Assembly: GCF_029688845.1 (NCBI RefSeq)
Contig: NZ_JARUKW010000001.1
Location: forward strand, 62,001 to 126,000
Length of the DNA stretch: 64,000 nucleotides
Origin: Natronococcus sp. A-GB1
GTDB taxonomy: Archaea; Halobacteriota; Halobacteria; Halobacteriales; Natrialbaceae
Reading direction: 5' to 3'
This document shows positions 1-8,752 of the stretch, piece by piece. The notes below the pieces were generated by a model that was not told where the DNA came from, ran no database searches, and saw only the letters and a program-made list of their open reading frames with translations. The first letter of the stretch is position 1, and each line of letters starts with the position of its first letter. The position numbers and the translations under genes are program-made.

Positions 1-637
1 CCGATGTCTCGACGGTGGGAACCTCGTAGGCCGTCCCGGTCAACGTCTCGTACACCTCCTCGATCGCCGCGTCCGGGCCGCGGAGGAAGGCGACGTCGTC
101 GGCCGCGACCGTCGTCGTCGGACCGGGGTTGAGCAGCCACTCCTCGCCGCGCCGGAGCGCGATCACGCGGACGCCGGTTTCGGACTCGAGGTCGATATCC
201 TCGAGCGTTCGATCGGCGTACGCGGAGTTCGCGTCGACGACGCCCCGGACCAACACGCCGGCGGCCTCGGGGAGCGCCGCACGCATCGCCTCGGGCAGTC
301 CCATCTCCTCTAAGACGATCTTCGCGATGTCGCCGGCCGCATCGCTTATCGTCCCCGTCGCGGCGACGATCCCCAGCACCGGCGCCAGCTGTTCGGCGTC
401 CGAGGGGTTCCGCGAGGCCATCAACAGCCCCATTCGGGCGCGCATCTCGAGGACGTCCATCTGACGCTCGAGGCGGAGCACCTCCCGAGCGAGGTCCTCG
501 TTGCGGTGGAGGACGGCGGAGTAGGAGAGATCGATCAACAGTTCCGCGGTATCTTTCATTTCGACGAGTACGTCCTTGACGCTGACGGGCTCGTACTCGA
601 TCGACACCGGCGACGGCTCGTCCTCGAACGGATCCAT
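1..637 (-). CDS. PhoU/TrkA-C domain protein (potassium channel-associated type), 3' end outside window
   Basis: About 212 residues are visible from an ATG at 637; the reading frame is open to base 1, so the C-terminus is missing. Residues ~15-110 are helical and PhoU-like (EMKDTAELLIDLSYSAVLHR, then a second helix set around GTISDAAGDIAKIVLEEMG). Residues ~125-205 look like an RCK_C/TrkA-C domain (GVRVIALRRGEEWLLNPGP, then a DDVAFLRGP strand). This pairing is known in haloarchaea as a regulatory subunit associated with potassium or divalent-cation channels; the transport partner probably lies to the left of the window. It is divergent from serS with 111 bases between start codons. Family assignment is fairly secure; the ion is inferred. 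Confidence 0.75.
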   Translation of the reverse strand, partial: MDPFEDEPSPVSIEYEPVSVKDVLVEMKDTAELLIDLSYSAVLHRNEDLAREVLRLERQMDVLEMRARMGLLMASRNPSDAEQLAPVLGIVAATGTISDAAGDIAKIVLEEMGLPEAMRAALPEAAGVLVRGVVDANSAYADRTLEDIDLESETGVRVIALRRGEEWLLNPGPTTTVAADDVAFLRGPDAAIEEVYETLTGTAYEVPTVETS

Positions 638-748
638 GTCCTAATCCACCAACCCGGGTCAAAAAAACGTTTCCCGCCGCCGAGTCGCGGATTCGCGAAA
701 CGACGCCTTCCGACACGGTTTTGGACCGGCACGGAGAATCCACGACCA

Positions 749-2128
749 ATGATCGACCGGAGCCTCCTGCGTGAGGACCCCGAGGCCGTCCGCGAGGCGC
801 TCGACAACCGCGGTGCCGACGTCGACCTCGACGAGCTGATCGAGATCGACGAGCACTGGCGAGAGCTGAAGGCCCGCGGCGACGAGCTTCGCCATGAGCG
901 AAACCAGGTGACCGAGCGGATCGGCTCGCTGGTCGCAAAGGGCAAACAGGACGAGAAGGACGAGGCCATCGAGGAGTCGAAGGAGCTCAAAGCCGAGATC
1001 GAAGACGTCGAAGCCGAGGCGACCGAACTCGGCGACGAGCTCCGCGAACGGATGCTCGAGGTTCCACAGATTCCCGACGAGAGCGTGCCGCTGGGCCTCG
1101 ACGAGCGACACAACGTCGAGGATCGACGCTGGGGGTTCGACGACCTGCGCGTCGACGCCGACGAGATCACTCCCCACTACGAACTCGGCGAGGAATTGGA
1201 CATCATCGACGAGGAACGCGGCGCCAAAACGACCGGATCGGGCTTTTACTTCCTCAAGGGTGACGGCGCTCGCCTCGAGCACGCGCTGATCCAGTTCATG
1301 ATGGATATCCACCGCGAGCAGGGGTACGTCGACCTCTTCCCGCCGGTTCCCGTCACGAGCAAGTCGATGCGTGGCACCGGTCAGCTGCCGAAGTTCGCCG
1401 ACGACGCCTACCGACTGGGCGGGAGCAACGACGAGGAGTACGAAGACGACGACCTCTGGCTCTGCCCGACCGCCGAGGTCCCGGTCACGAACATGTACGC
1501 CGACGAGATCCTGCTCACGGACGACCTCCCACTCAAACACCAGGCGTACACGCCCAACTTCCGGCGCGAGGCTGGCGAACACGGCACCGAAACCCGTGGC
1601 ATCGTTCGCGTCCACCAGTTCAACAAGGTCGAGCTCGTCAACTTCGTCGAGCCCGAGGACAGCTACGACCGCCTCGAGTCGCTGCTCGACGAGGCCGAGG
1701 AGGTCCTGCGCCAACTCGAGCTCCCCTACCGCATCCTCGAGCTATGTACGGGCGACCTGACCTTCGCTTCGGCGAAAACGTACGACATCGAGGTCTGGGC
1801 GCCCGGCGACGACATGGACGACGGCCCCGAGGAAGGCGGGCGCTGGCTCGAGGTCTCGAGCGCCTCGAACTTCGAGGACTTTCAGGCCCGCCGCGCCGGA
1901 CTTCGCTACCGACCCGAGCGCCACGAGTCGGCCGAGTACCTCCACACGCTCAACGCCTCGGGACTCGCCCTTCCGCGGGTTATGGTGGCGATCCTCGAGT
2001 ACCACCAGAACGAGGACGGCACCGTGACGATCCCCGAGGCGCTGCAGCCGTACATGGGCGGACAGGAGGTCATCGAGGGCCACGAAAAGGTCGGCGAGAG
2101 CGCGCTGGGTGCCGGCGAGCAGGAGTGA
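749..2128 (+). CDS. serS: Seryl-tRNA synthetase (class II)
   Basis: 459 aa, normal for the bacterial/haloarchaeal type SerRS. It charges tRNA-Ser (and tRNA-Sec in organisms that have it) with serine using ATP. Residues ~1-105 form the charged antiparallel coiled-coil arm that grips tRNA-Ser (HERNQVTERIGSLVAKGKQ). The catalytic domain carries the serine-binding TAEVPVTN segment, motif 2 (FRREAGEHG...RVHQF) and motif 3 (GLALPRVMVAILEYHQ). The ATG at 749 is chosen because it begins the canonical MIDRSLLREDPEAVREAL start; the frame is open further upstream but that stretch is low-complexity and overlaps the divergent gene. A T-rich GGTTTTGG element lies 25-30 bases before this ATG. Confidence 0.96.
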   Translation: MIDRSLLREDPEAVREALDNRGADVDLDELIEIDEHWRELKARGDELRHERNQVTERIGSLVAKGKQDEKDEAIEESKELKAEIEDVEAEATELGDELRERMLEVPQIPDESVPLGLDERHNVEDRRWGFDDLRVDADEITPHYELGEELDIIDEERGAKTTGSGFYFLKGDGARLEHALIQFMMDIHREQGYVDLFPPVPVTSKSMRGTGQLPKFADDAYRLGGSNDEEYEDDDLWLCPTAEVPVTNMYADEILLTDDLPLKHQAYTPNFRREAGEHGTETRGIVRVHQFNKVELVNFVEPEDSYDRLESLLDEAEEVLRQLELPYRILELCTGDLTFASAKTYDIEVWAPGDDMDDGPEEGGRWLEVSSASNFEDFQARRAGLRYRPERHESAEYLHTLNASGLALPRVMVAILEYHQNEDGTVTIPEALQPYMGGQEVIEGHEKVGESALGAGEQE

Positions 2129-2388
2129 GTCGCGGCGAGCGGTAGTCGTCGACAGCGGCCCGATACCGCGTTGGGCCGGTTCGACGCTCTCCTCTCGTTT
2201 CCGAGTCGAGTTCTGACCGCTGATTTCGCACCAGTTCCCGAGCCGTCAGCACAGTCACTATCGGCTCGGCGAGTGAAGCGGTGGAAGTTCCCGAACCGTT
2301 CCCGGCGGTTCAGAACACGAGCGGGCGTTGGCTCCGCTACGAAAGCGGACGCGAAAGAAGAAACGAATCGAGAGAGAAGGGCGGCGGT

Positions 2389-4575
2389 TTAGATGTACTG
2401 GATGATCTCGGGCAGTTCGAGCTTCATGCCCTTGCGCTCGCGGATCTCCATGATCTTCTCGCGCTGGAGGGAGTCGGACATGACCTCGAAGCCGGCGTTC
2501 TCCGTGTTCCAGGAGGCGCGGCCCTCGGTCGCGCTACGAATGTCGCTCGCGAAGCCGATCATCTCGCCGACGGGTGCGATCCCCTCGACGACCATCAGGT
2601 CGCCTTCCTGGTACATGTCGTCGACGCGGCCACGTCGACCCTGAATCTCCCCGGAGGCGGCGCCCATGTGGTCGTTGGGGACGTCGATACGAACGTCCTG
2701 CATCGGCTCGAGCATCTTGATGCGGCCGTCGATCAGGGCGTTGTGGAGCGCGTTTCGAGTTGCCGGGATGACCTGTGCCGGACCGCGGTGGATCGTGTCC
2801 TCGTGGAGCCTGGCGTCGTGCAGCCGGATGAGCGTCCCCTGAACCGGCTCGTTTGCGAGGGGGCCGTTGTTGAGGGCGTCCTCGAATCCCTCGATCACGA
2901 GTTCCATCGTCTCGTTCAGGTGCTGGATACCTTTCGTGTCGTCGATGAGGATGTTCGTCCCGTGGATGTGCTCGACCTCCTGAGAGTCGTCCTTCTCCAT
3001 GCCAGCGTTCTGCAGGGCTTCGCGGCGCTCCTGCTCGGGCATATCCATCGACGCCTCGCCGAGCTGGATCGCCTCGACGAGTTCGTCCGACATCGGTTCG
3101 ATGGAGACGTAGAAGCGGTTGTGGCGGTTCGGTGAGATGCCCTCGATCTCGTCGCTGGGTTCCTGGGGCTGCTCGCGGTAGACGACGATCGGTTCACCAG
3201 TGTTGACTGGAATACCCTGATTCTTTTCGATACGCTGGGTGATCACTTCGAGATGAAGTTCTCCCTGTCCGGAGATCAGGTGCTCGCCGGTCTCCTCGTT
3301 GATCTCGATCTGGATCGTCGGATCCTCTTTGGAGACCTGTCGAAGGGTTTCGATCAGCTTTGGCAGGTCGTCCATACTTTTCGCCTCGACGGACTTCGTA
3401 ATGACCGGCTCGGAGATGTGCTCGATCGACTCGAAGGGCGTCATCTCGACGCTCGAGACGGTCGAGCCGGCGATGGCGTCGCGGAGGCCGGTGACGGCCG
3501 CGATGTTACCGGCGGGGACGCGTTCGACTTCCTCGCGCTCGCCACCCATGTAGATGCCGACGGACTGGACGCGGTTCTTACCCGCAGTTCCGGAGACGTA
3601 CAGCTCCTGGCCCTTCTCGAGGGAGCCCGAGAAGACGCGACCGGAGGCGATCTCGCCCGCGTGGGGGTCCATCCCGATGTCGGTGACCATGAAGACGACC
3701 TCGCCGGTCTCGTCGACGAGACGCATCCCTTCCGCGAGCTCGGTCTCGTCGTCACCGCGCCAGATGCGCGGAATACGTCGTGGCTGGGCCTTGACGGGGT
3801 TCGGGAAGTGCTCACAGACCATGTCGAGGACGACGTCCGACAGCGGCGTCCGCTCGTGGAGCTCCTGGCGCTGGTCGTTGCGCTCGAGCTCCATGATGTC
3901 CCCGAAGTCCATACCGGTTGCCTGCATCGACGGCATCGAGACGCCCCACTTGTACAGGGCGGAGCCGAAACCGACGGTGCCGTCCTCGACGGAGACCGTC
4001 CAGTCCTCGATGTCGTCCATGTCCTCGGTCATTCCGCGGATCAGCTCGTTGACGTCGTTGATGACCGAGACGAGTCGACGCTGCATCTCCTCGGGACCCT
4101 CCTGGAGCTCGGAGATCAGGCGGTCGACCTTGTTGATGAACAGGGTCGGCTTGACGCCCTCGCGAAGCGCCTGCCGCAGAACCGTCTCGGTCTGGGGCAT
4201 GGCCCCTTCGACGGCGTCTACGACGACCAGCGCACCGTCGACGGCGCGCATTGCGCGGGTGACGTCGCCGCCGAAGTCGACGTGGCCCGGCGTGTCGATG
4301 AGGTTGATGAGGTGGTTCGTGTCCTCGTACTCGTGGGTCATCGAAACGTTAGCCGCGTCGATGGTGATCCCACGCTCCTGCTCGTCTTCCTCCGTGTCCA
4401 TCGCGAGCTGTTCGCCGGCGGTCTCGTCGGAGATCATGCCGGCTCCCGCGAGGAGGTTGTCCGAAAGGGTCGTTTTCCCGTGATCGACGTGAGCGGCGAT
4501 GGCGATATTCCGGATATGCTCCGGTTCGTCCATCAGCCGTTCACACTCTTGGACGATCTTCTTGCGTCGGCCCAT
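2389..4575 (-). CDS. fusA: Translation elongation factor aEF-2
   Basis: 728 aa, full length for archaeal EF-2, the GTPase that translocates tRNA and mRNA on the ribosome. The G domain shows AHVDHGKT (residues 28-35), the switch segment [10 protein letters not shown]-like at ~66-75, DTPGH (94-98) and NKVD (148-151). The domain IV tip [12 protein letters not shown] is the diphthamide loop, with His596 as the expected diphthamide residue. In most archaea the gene follows rpsL-rpsG; here 5-6 kb of unrelated genes separate them, and aEF-2 begins its own transcription unit at 4575, back to back with the DUF5781 gene. Confidence 0.97.
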   Translation of the reverse strand: MGRRKKIVQECERLMDEPEHIRNIAIAAHVDHGKTTLSDNLLAGAGMISDETAGEQLAMDTEEDEQERGITIDAANVSMTHEYEDTNHLINLIDTPGHVDFGGDVTRAMRAVDGALVVVDAVEGAMPQTETVLRQALREGVKPTLFINKVDRLISELQEGPEEMQRRLVSVINDVNELIRGMTEDMDDIEDWTVSVEDGTVGFGSALYKWGVSMPSMQATGMDFGDIMELERNDQRQELHERTPLSDVVLDMVCEHFPNPVKAQPRRIPRIWRGDDETELAEGMRLVDETGEVVFMVTDIGMDPHAGEIASGRVFSGSLEKGQELYVSGTAGKNRVQSVGIYMGGEREEVERVPAGNIAAVTGLRDAIAGSTVSSVEMTPFESIEHISEPVITKSVEAKSMDDLPKLIETLRQVSKEDPTIQIEINEETGEHLISGQGELHLEVITQRIEKNQGIPVNTGEPIVVYREQPQEPSDEIEGISPNRHNRFYVSIEPMSDELVEAIQLGEASMDMPEQERREALQNAGMEKDDSQEVEHIHGTNILIDDTKGIQHLNETMELVIEGFEDALNNGPLANEPVQGTLIRLHDARLHEDTIHRGPAQVIPATRNALHNALIDGRIKMLEPMQDVRIDVPNDHMGAASGEIQGRRGRVDDMYQEGDLMVVEGIAPVGEMIGFASDIRSATEGRASWNTENAGFEVMSDSLQREKIMEIRERKGMKLELPEIIQYI

Positions 4576-4766
4576 ATACCCCCCAATACCGGTAGCGGGG
4601 TCAAAAGGGTAGTGTTTCGTCGTCGGCGGGATTCGGCGCGTATCCCGCTCTGGAGCGACGAAAGACTAATTTACGTGAGTGAATGGCACACAGCAATCTC
4701 CCGTTCAGTCGGGAACCGACGACGGGCGTAAGAGCCATACAGTCACGGCCCGTGATACGGCCACAC

Positions 4767-5525
4767 ATGGATATTCGCGTTACCGGCTCGGGTCCGACAG
4801 CCCCTTTTCTCGGTGCCCGAGACCTGTTCGAGACTGAGTACGACCTCTCCCTCCCGGTCGACGTCGAGCTTCGCGACGACCCCGACGTCCGCACCTGGGC
4901 CGGTCACTACGACGACCGACACGTCCTGAACATCTCCCGACAGGCCGCCTCGAGCGCGATGGCTCGTGAGCTCGCCCTCCACGAGTTCGCCCATATGGCC
5001 AGATACGAACAGAGCCATCCCTCCCACACCCAGTCGACCGAGGAGGTGCTGTACCTCGCACTGGCCGGGAAAAGCGTCGAGCGGCGCAAGCTCTCTCATT
5101 GCTACCAGATCGCAAACCACATGAAGGATATCTATGCCGACGACATCACGCTCTCGGTCGGTCCCGGCGAGAAGCTCCTCTCGTTTCTCGAGTCGAGCCT
5201 CGCGGCGGCAGTCGTCGACAGGCCTCAAACCACGCCACGGACCGGCCGAACGAGGCTCTCGGCGAGCGCCGATCCCGAAATTACGGCCGTCAACGCGGCG
5301 TTTGCCCTGGCGCTTGCGGAACGACACGACCTCGTCGAGTCGGATCACCGTCTGTACGACCTCGCCCACGTCGCCGCGGTGGATGCTCCCGACGTGCCGT
5401 TCCACGCGTTCAAGCGTCGGTTTAGGGAACTAACCAGGGACCCAGACTCGAGCAGCTATCGGCAGGTCCTCGTCGACGCGACTCGGGCGTACGTCGGTGA
5501 GGGGGGCTCCTCGACCGAGGCGTGA
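4767..5525 (+). CDS. DUF5781 family protein, zincin-like HExxH motif
   Basis: 252 aa from the ATG at 4767 (MDIRVTGSGPTAPFLGARDL); upstream in-frame ATGs exist but give an unlikely N-terminus. Residues 72-76 read HEFAH inside a helix (ARELALHEFAHMARYEQ), the HExxH zinc site of gluzincin/zincin metallopeptidases, followed by an acidic EEVLYLAL helix that could supply a third ligand. There is no signal peptide or membrane segment, so it is probably cytosolic. The family is, as far as I know, a haloarchaeal/euryarchaeal DUF usually found beside translation genes. Substrate unknown; proteolytic activity is inferred only from the motif. Confidence 0.75.
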   Translation: MDIRVTGSGPTAPFLGARDLFETEYDLSLPVDVELRDDPDVRTWAGHYDDRHVLNISRQAASSAMARELALHEFAHMARYEQSHPSHTQSTEEVLYLALAGKSVERRKLSHCYQIANHMKDIYADDITLSVGPGEKLLSFLESSLAAAVVDRPQTTPRTGRTRLSASADPEITAVNAAFALALAERHDLVESDHRLYDLAHVAAVDAPDVPFHAFKRRFRELTRDPDSSSYRQVLVDATRAYVGEGGSSTEA

Positions 5526-5588
5526 CGTCGTCGTCAGCGACCCGAACGTTTAATGTTTTACACCTCATTAGTATGGAACATACTGGCA

Positions 5589-6290
5589 ATGCTCTCCGAG
5601 ACAGAACCCCGCGGACCGGGCGACGCGTTTATCGAGGAACTATCGCGACTGAAACGCCGCGGAGCGAGCGTCCTCGTCGTCGGGTCGGCCCGGGCGAGCC
5701 AGCAGGCCGAGACCTGCCGCCGGCTACTCGGACACGCCACGGACCGTCCGCGGCGACGCGTTCTGGTTTCGACGACCGGCGAGAGCGCACCGATCGAGTC
5801 GCTCGTCGACGAGACTCCCCTGGACAGCCACCGAATCGTCCGCCACGAGATCGACGTCCGAAGCGCCAGCGCCGCCTCGAGCGCCCACGGACCGGCGCCG
5901 TCGATCGACGTCCCCGTAACGACCACCGAGACGCTCGCCGACCTCGGGATCGAGATCTCGAGCGCGATCGAGTCGTTCGAAACCGCCGCGGACGGGCTCG
6001 AACCCTCCGAGCTACGGATCGGCGTCGACTCGCTGCTCCCGCTGCTCGAGACATACGGCACGGAACGCGTGTTCCGGTTTATCCACCTCACTAACGGACG
6101 GGTAAGAAGAGCCGACGGTATGATTCACTACCGGCTCCCGGTCGATCGGCAGAACGAGGTCGTCCCGGTACTCACGCCCCTTTTCGACGTTGTCGTCGAG
6201 CTTCGGACACACAACGGGGTCTGCCAAGAACGGTGGTCGCTCAAGGACGAATCGCTGTGCTCGGGCTGGATTTCGACGCGACAGCTGTAA
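5589..6290 (+). CDS. DUF7504-type (HTR-like) RecA-fold protein
   Basis: 233 aa from ATG 5589 (MLSETEPRGPGDAFIEELSR). The N-terminal part has a beta-strand/loop pattern like a RecA/KaiC-type core (GASVLVVGSARASQQAETCR) followed by a second strand (RRVLVSTTGES), but there is no intact Walker A lysine, so it resembles the haloarchaeal DUF7504 'HTR-like' family rather than an active ATPase. The C-terminal part (VFRFIHLTNGRVRRADGMIH) matches the layout of that family, which is thought to act in sensing or regulation. It is GC-rich like the core genome and lies 75 bases upstream of the first CHAT gene in the same direction, so co-transcription is likely. Exact function unknown. Confidence 0.65.
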   Translation: MLSETEPRGPGDAFIEELSRLKRRGASVLVVGSARASQQAETCRRLLGHATDRPRRRVLVSTTGESAPIESLVDETPLDSHRIVRHEIDVRSASAASSAHGPAPSIDVPVTTTETLADLGIEISSAIESFETAADGLEPSELRIGVDSLLPLLETYGTERVFRFIHLTNGRVRRADGMIHYRLPVDRQNEVVPVLTPLFDVVVELRTHNGVCQERWSLKDESLCSGWISTRQL

Positions 6291-6365
6291 CGAGAGTATG
6301 TCGGCTGGAGACGCACTGTCCCCGATGGCCGATGCTCGAGGCGAAGTGGCGGGGCAGGTTCTCGG

Positions 6366-8426
6366 ATGAAACCGACGTTCGAGCCGACCGACGACGGACT
6401 CGAGATCATCGATCGGATCGAACGACACCGGTACCGACTGACGACCCACGATCCGGTGTCGATCGACCCCGCCGATACCGACGAGATTCAGTATCCGGTG
6501 GATTCGGCGGTTCGAATCACGACCGATACGCTCACGCTACCGACGACGCACTACGTCTACGTCCGTGACGAGACCGGGGCGATGGTCGCCGAAGTAAAAC
6601 CCGACGAACAGACCTTCCTGCTGAATGGAGAGTATACGCTTGATCTATCTGGACCATTGAAACTCTATGCTTGTGTTAACAGCTCCGTTCAGGTGTACTC
6701 AGACCCTCACCAGACCCACATAGGCTTCAATAGCCGAGTTCCAGTAATTCTTGGTGCTCGTTCGTATCACACCCGCCCAGCAAGAACGATTACAACGACG
6801 GCGGATCCGATCGACATCATGCGAGCCGTTTCGACCTTTGGATCGGCACTCAAAACAACAACACCTGATCGATCGTATCCGACATTACGTGGACATCCAC
6901 CCGCTATTGAGAAAGGGAACGAGCTCGTTATACCTGAAGGATTGGAACAGTGGAAAACCGGTATCGAGATCGAAATACCACCCACACATCGTCACGTCTT
7001 CATCGTTGGACCACTTGCCTACTATCTCGGAGCAGAGGTCGTTCCGGGTTCACAGCCGAGACTTACAACCGGTACTGGTTATTCCTATTCTCTTAGCAGC
7101 CAGAAAGGGTTTGAGTCAACAGTCAAGCGGGTCCTACAGCAAGTTTTCTTTCTCGATTGTGTATCTCGAACAGAAGGGTCCTCACCCCTACCTCTTCATA
7201 ATCGGGATTTGATTGAATCGGCACTTGAATACGATATTCCGACGATATATGAACAATCGATCGGTGAACAGGTGCAAACCTATCTCGAAACTCCGTTTTC
7301 TACTATTGACCCTTATATGCCAGACTGGCAACTCGAAATACGATTAAATCCCAGTCCAGAAACCATTGAGTTTTTGCCCTTCGTATCCAATTATCTTGCG
7401 CCGATACACGTCCAAGACGGCGATCAGCAGGACCCCCCTGGTCTCGGAGACGAAGCGGATGCCATTTCGGATTTTACACGAAGTACTCCTACCCGAAATC
7501 CTGAGATCACCAGAAGCAACGAGCCGACGTCGGATCTCCACGATCGACCTACGTCAGTTGAGCAACGTTGGAAAGGAAAGGACGGTTCAAATATCATGAG
7601 TACGGCACCTCTTTCTGCCTTCAAAAACAACATCGGTCGAAATCCCCGGGATAAACCGATCGAAATTAAAGTAGTTTGTAATGATGTAGATATGAATGAA
7701 GAAGCTAAATCTGTGGATAGGACGTACGGAAACAGAGAAGAACTACCCTTTGATGTTACACTGTATTACAACACTTCTACTCGAGAATTAGAACAAATAC
7801 TGGAAGCCGAGAGTGATTTTCTACATTATATTGGCCATATAGATAAAGAAGGATTTGAATGTTCGGATGGAAGGCTAGACGGGACAACAATCAAATCCTC
7901 CAATGCAAAGGCGTTCCTGTTAAACGCCTGCCAATCTCATGACCAGGGGTTACATTTGATCAAGGCTGGTAGTTTAGGGGGGATTGTTACCTTCGGAAAC
8001 GTCGTGAACAGTGGGGCGGTCAAGATCGGGAGTATAATCGCACAACTGCTGAATCGAGGATTCCCACTCTATGGTGCGTTAGATGTTGCTCAAGAAGAAA
8101 GCATTATGAGTGAACAGTATCGGATGGTTGGTGACGGTCGAACGACTATCGCACAAGCAGAAACGGTCGTTCCAAATGTTTGTTTCATGCAACAGGAAGA
8201 CGACAATACCATTGTCGAAATCAAAATGTACGATTCGGTTCCGGCAGAAAAAGGAGCTGTCTTCACCCCACATTTAGAATCTGTCGATTCCTACTACATA
8301 GTCCCTGGAAGTACAGGGCAGATACGAGTCGATGAGAAGAATCTACGGGATTTCTTGAACGAGGGAAAATTTCCAGTAGTAATCAACGGAACGGTTTACT
8401 GGAGCGACGAACTCGATTCTCCGTGA
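6366..8426 (+). CDS. CHAT-domain (caspase-like) protein, paralog 1
   Basis: 686 aa. The C-terminal third fits a CHAT clan CD cysteine protease: a strand ending in FLHYIGH (His491) and, 31 residues on, a strand FLLNACQS (Cys522), followed by GGIVT and IAQLLNRGFPLYGAL, typical of the C-terminal half of the fold. Residues 1-350 are a conserved but unnamed N-terminal region shared with the second paralog (SALKTTTPDRSYPTLRGHPP, PLAYYLGAE). Residues ~352-400 are a polar, probably disordered linker. No TPR repeats, signal peptide or membrane helix are visible. The first ~235 bases are GC-rich; the rest is markedly AT-rich (for example around 7680-7860). Protease activity is inferred from the dyad; target unknown. 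Confidence 0.8.
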   Translation: MKPTFEPTDDGLEIIDRIERHRYRLTTHDPVSIDPADTDEIQYPVDSAVRITTDTLTLPTTHYVYVRDETGAMVAEVKPDEQTFLLNGEYTLDLSGPLKLYACVNSSVQVYSDPHQTHIGFNSRVPVILGARSYHTRPARTITTTADPIDIMRAVSTFGSALKTTTPDRSYPTLRGHPPAIEKGNELVIPEGLEQWKTGIEIEIPPTHRHVFIVGPLAYYLGAEVVPGSQPRLTTGTGYSYSLSSQKGFESTVKRVLQQVFFLDCVSRTEGSSPLPLHNRDLIESALEYDIPTIYEQSIGEQVQTYLETPFSTIDPYMPDWQLEIRLNPSPETIEFLPFVSNYLAPIHVQDGDQQDPPGLGDEADAISDFTRSTPTRNPEITRSNEPTSDLHDRPTSVEQRWKGKDGSNIMSTAPLSAFKNNIGRNPRDKPIEIKVVCNDVDMNEEAKSVDRTYGNREELPFDVTLYYNTSTRELEQILEAESDFLHYIGHIDKEGFECSDGRLDGTTIKSSNAKAFLLNACQSHDQGLHLIKAGSLGGIVTFGNVVNSGAVKIGSIIAQLLNRGFPLYGALDVAQEESIMSEQYRMVGDGRTTIAQAETVVPNVCFMQQEDDNTIVEIKMYDSVPAEKGAVFTPHLESVDSYYIVPGSTGQIRVDEKNLRDFLNEGKFPVVINGTVYWSDELDSP

Positions 8427-8552
8427 CTATGGCCCTGCGAACGAACCGCCGTTCGCTGCCGCGGTTCCTGCCTGTGAGATGGCCAGTAGCATCGTAAACA
8501 GGACGCCGATCATTCGTGGGTGCTTCTTCAGGTAGTGGGTCAGGTCCGTCAT
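8427..8552 (-). CDS. 41-residue membrane peptide, DUF7503-type
   Basis: A short gene on the minus strand starting at ATG 8552 and ending with TAG at 8427-8429, immediately after the stop codon of CHAT paralog 1 (tail to tail, no spacer). The peptide begins MTDLTHYLKKHPRMIGVLFT, continues with a hydrophobic segment (LLAISQAGTAAA) and ends in NGGSFAGP. One membrane helix or uncleaved signal is predicted, with a basic N-terminus inside. Both its ends match the haloarchaeal DUF7503 small-protein family as I remember it (YLxxHPRMIGVLFT...SQAGT...GP). Too short for most gene callers. Role unknown; the family is often seen near DUF7504 proteins. Confidence 0.72.
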   Translation of the reverse strand: MTDLTHYLKKHPRMIGVLFTMLLAISQAGTAAANGGSFAGP

Positions 8553-8752
8553 GGTACACGTAGACCATTGTGCCGACACGTAATGAATTTATTTTAATAT
8601 AACATACAGGGAAATCATAGATCCATTCTGTATTTTGAAGTTCTAAAAAGTCAAATCAATATAAATAAGAGTCGAGTGCAGGATGTATAATATATAATGC
8701 CGTGTTGGATATACAACAAGGTAACTGCCGAGATCGGCACTCTCTAACTCCA
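8553..8752. promoter_or_regulatory. AT-rich intergenic region with promoter-like boxes before CHAT paralog 2
   Basis: Very AT-rich 200-base spacer between two divergently read genes. TATA-like elements on the plus strand are ATATAAATAAG (about 8659-8669) and TATAATATATAATG (8686-8699), the latter about 55-65 bases before the CHAT2 ATG at 8753. The minus strand carries AATTTATTTTAATATA (reading 8585-8600) upstream of the small membrane peptide gene. So both genes may be served by separate promoters here. Boxes are seen; activity is inferred. Confidence 0.45.

Noticed and set aside
659-1714. Long antisense open frame across serS
   Set aside because: It mirrors the coding frame of serS; GC-rich haloarchaeal genes leave open frames on the opposite strand, and the translation has no family signature.
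3253-4731. 492-codon plus-strand frame over aEF-2
   Set aside because: Antisense shadow of a clear EF-2 gene; its protein is a low-complexity Asp/Val/Leu/Arg mix.
5589-6290. Active ATPase in the DUF7504 protein
   Set aside because: The P-loop-like strand lacks a GKT/GKS; I call it a RecA-fold protein without claiming ATP hydrolysis.
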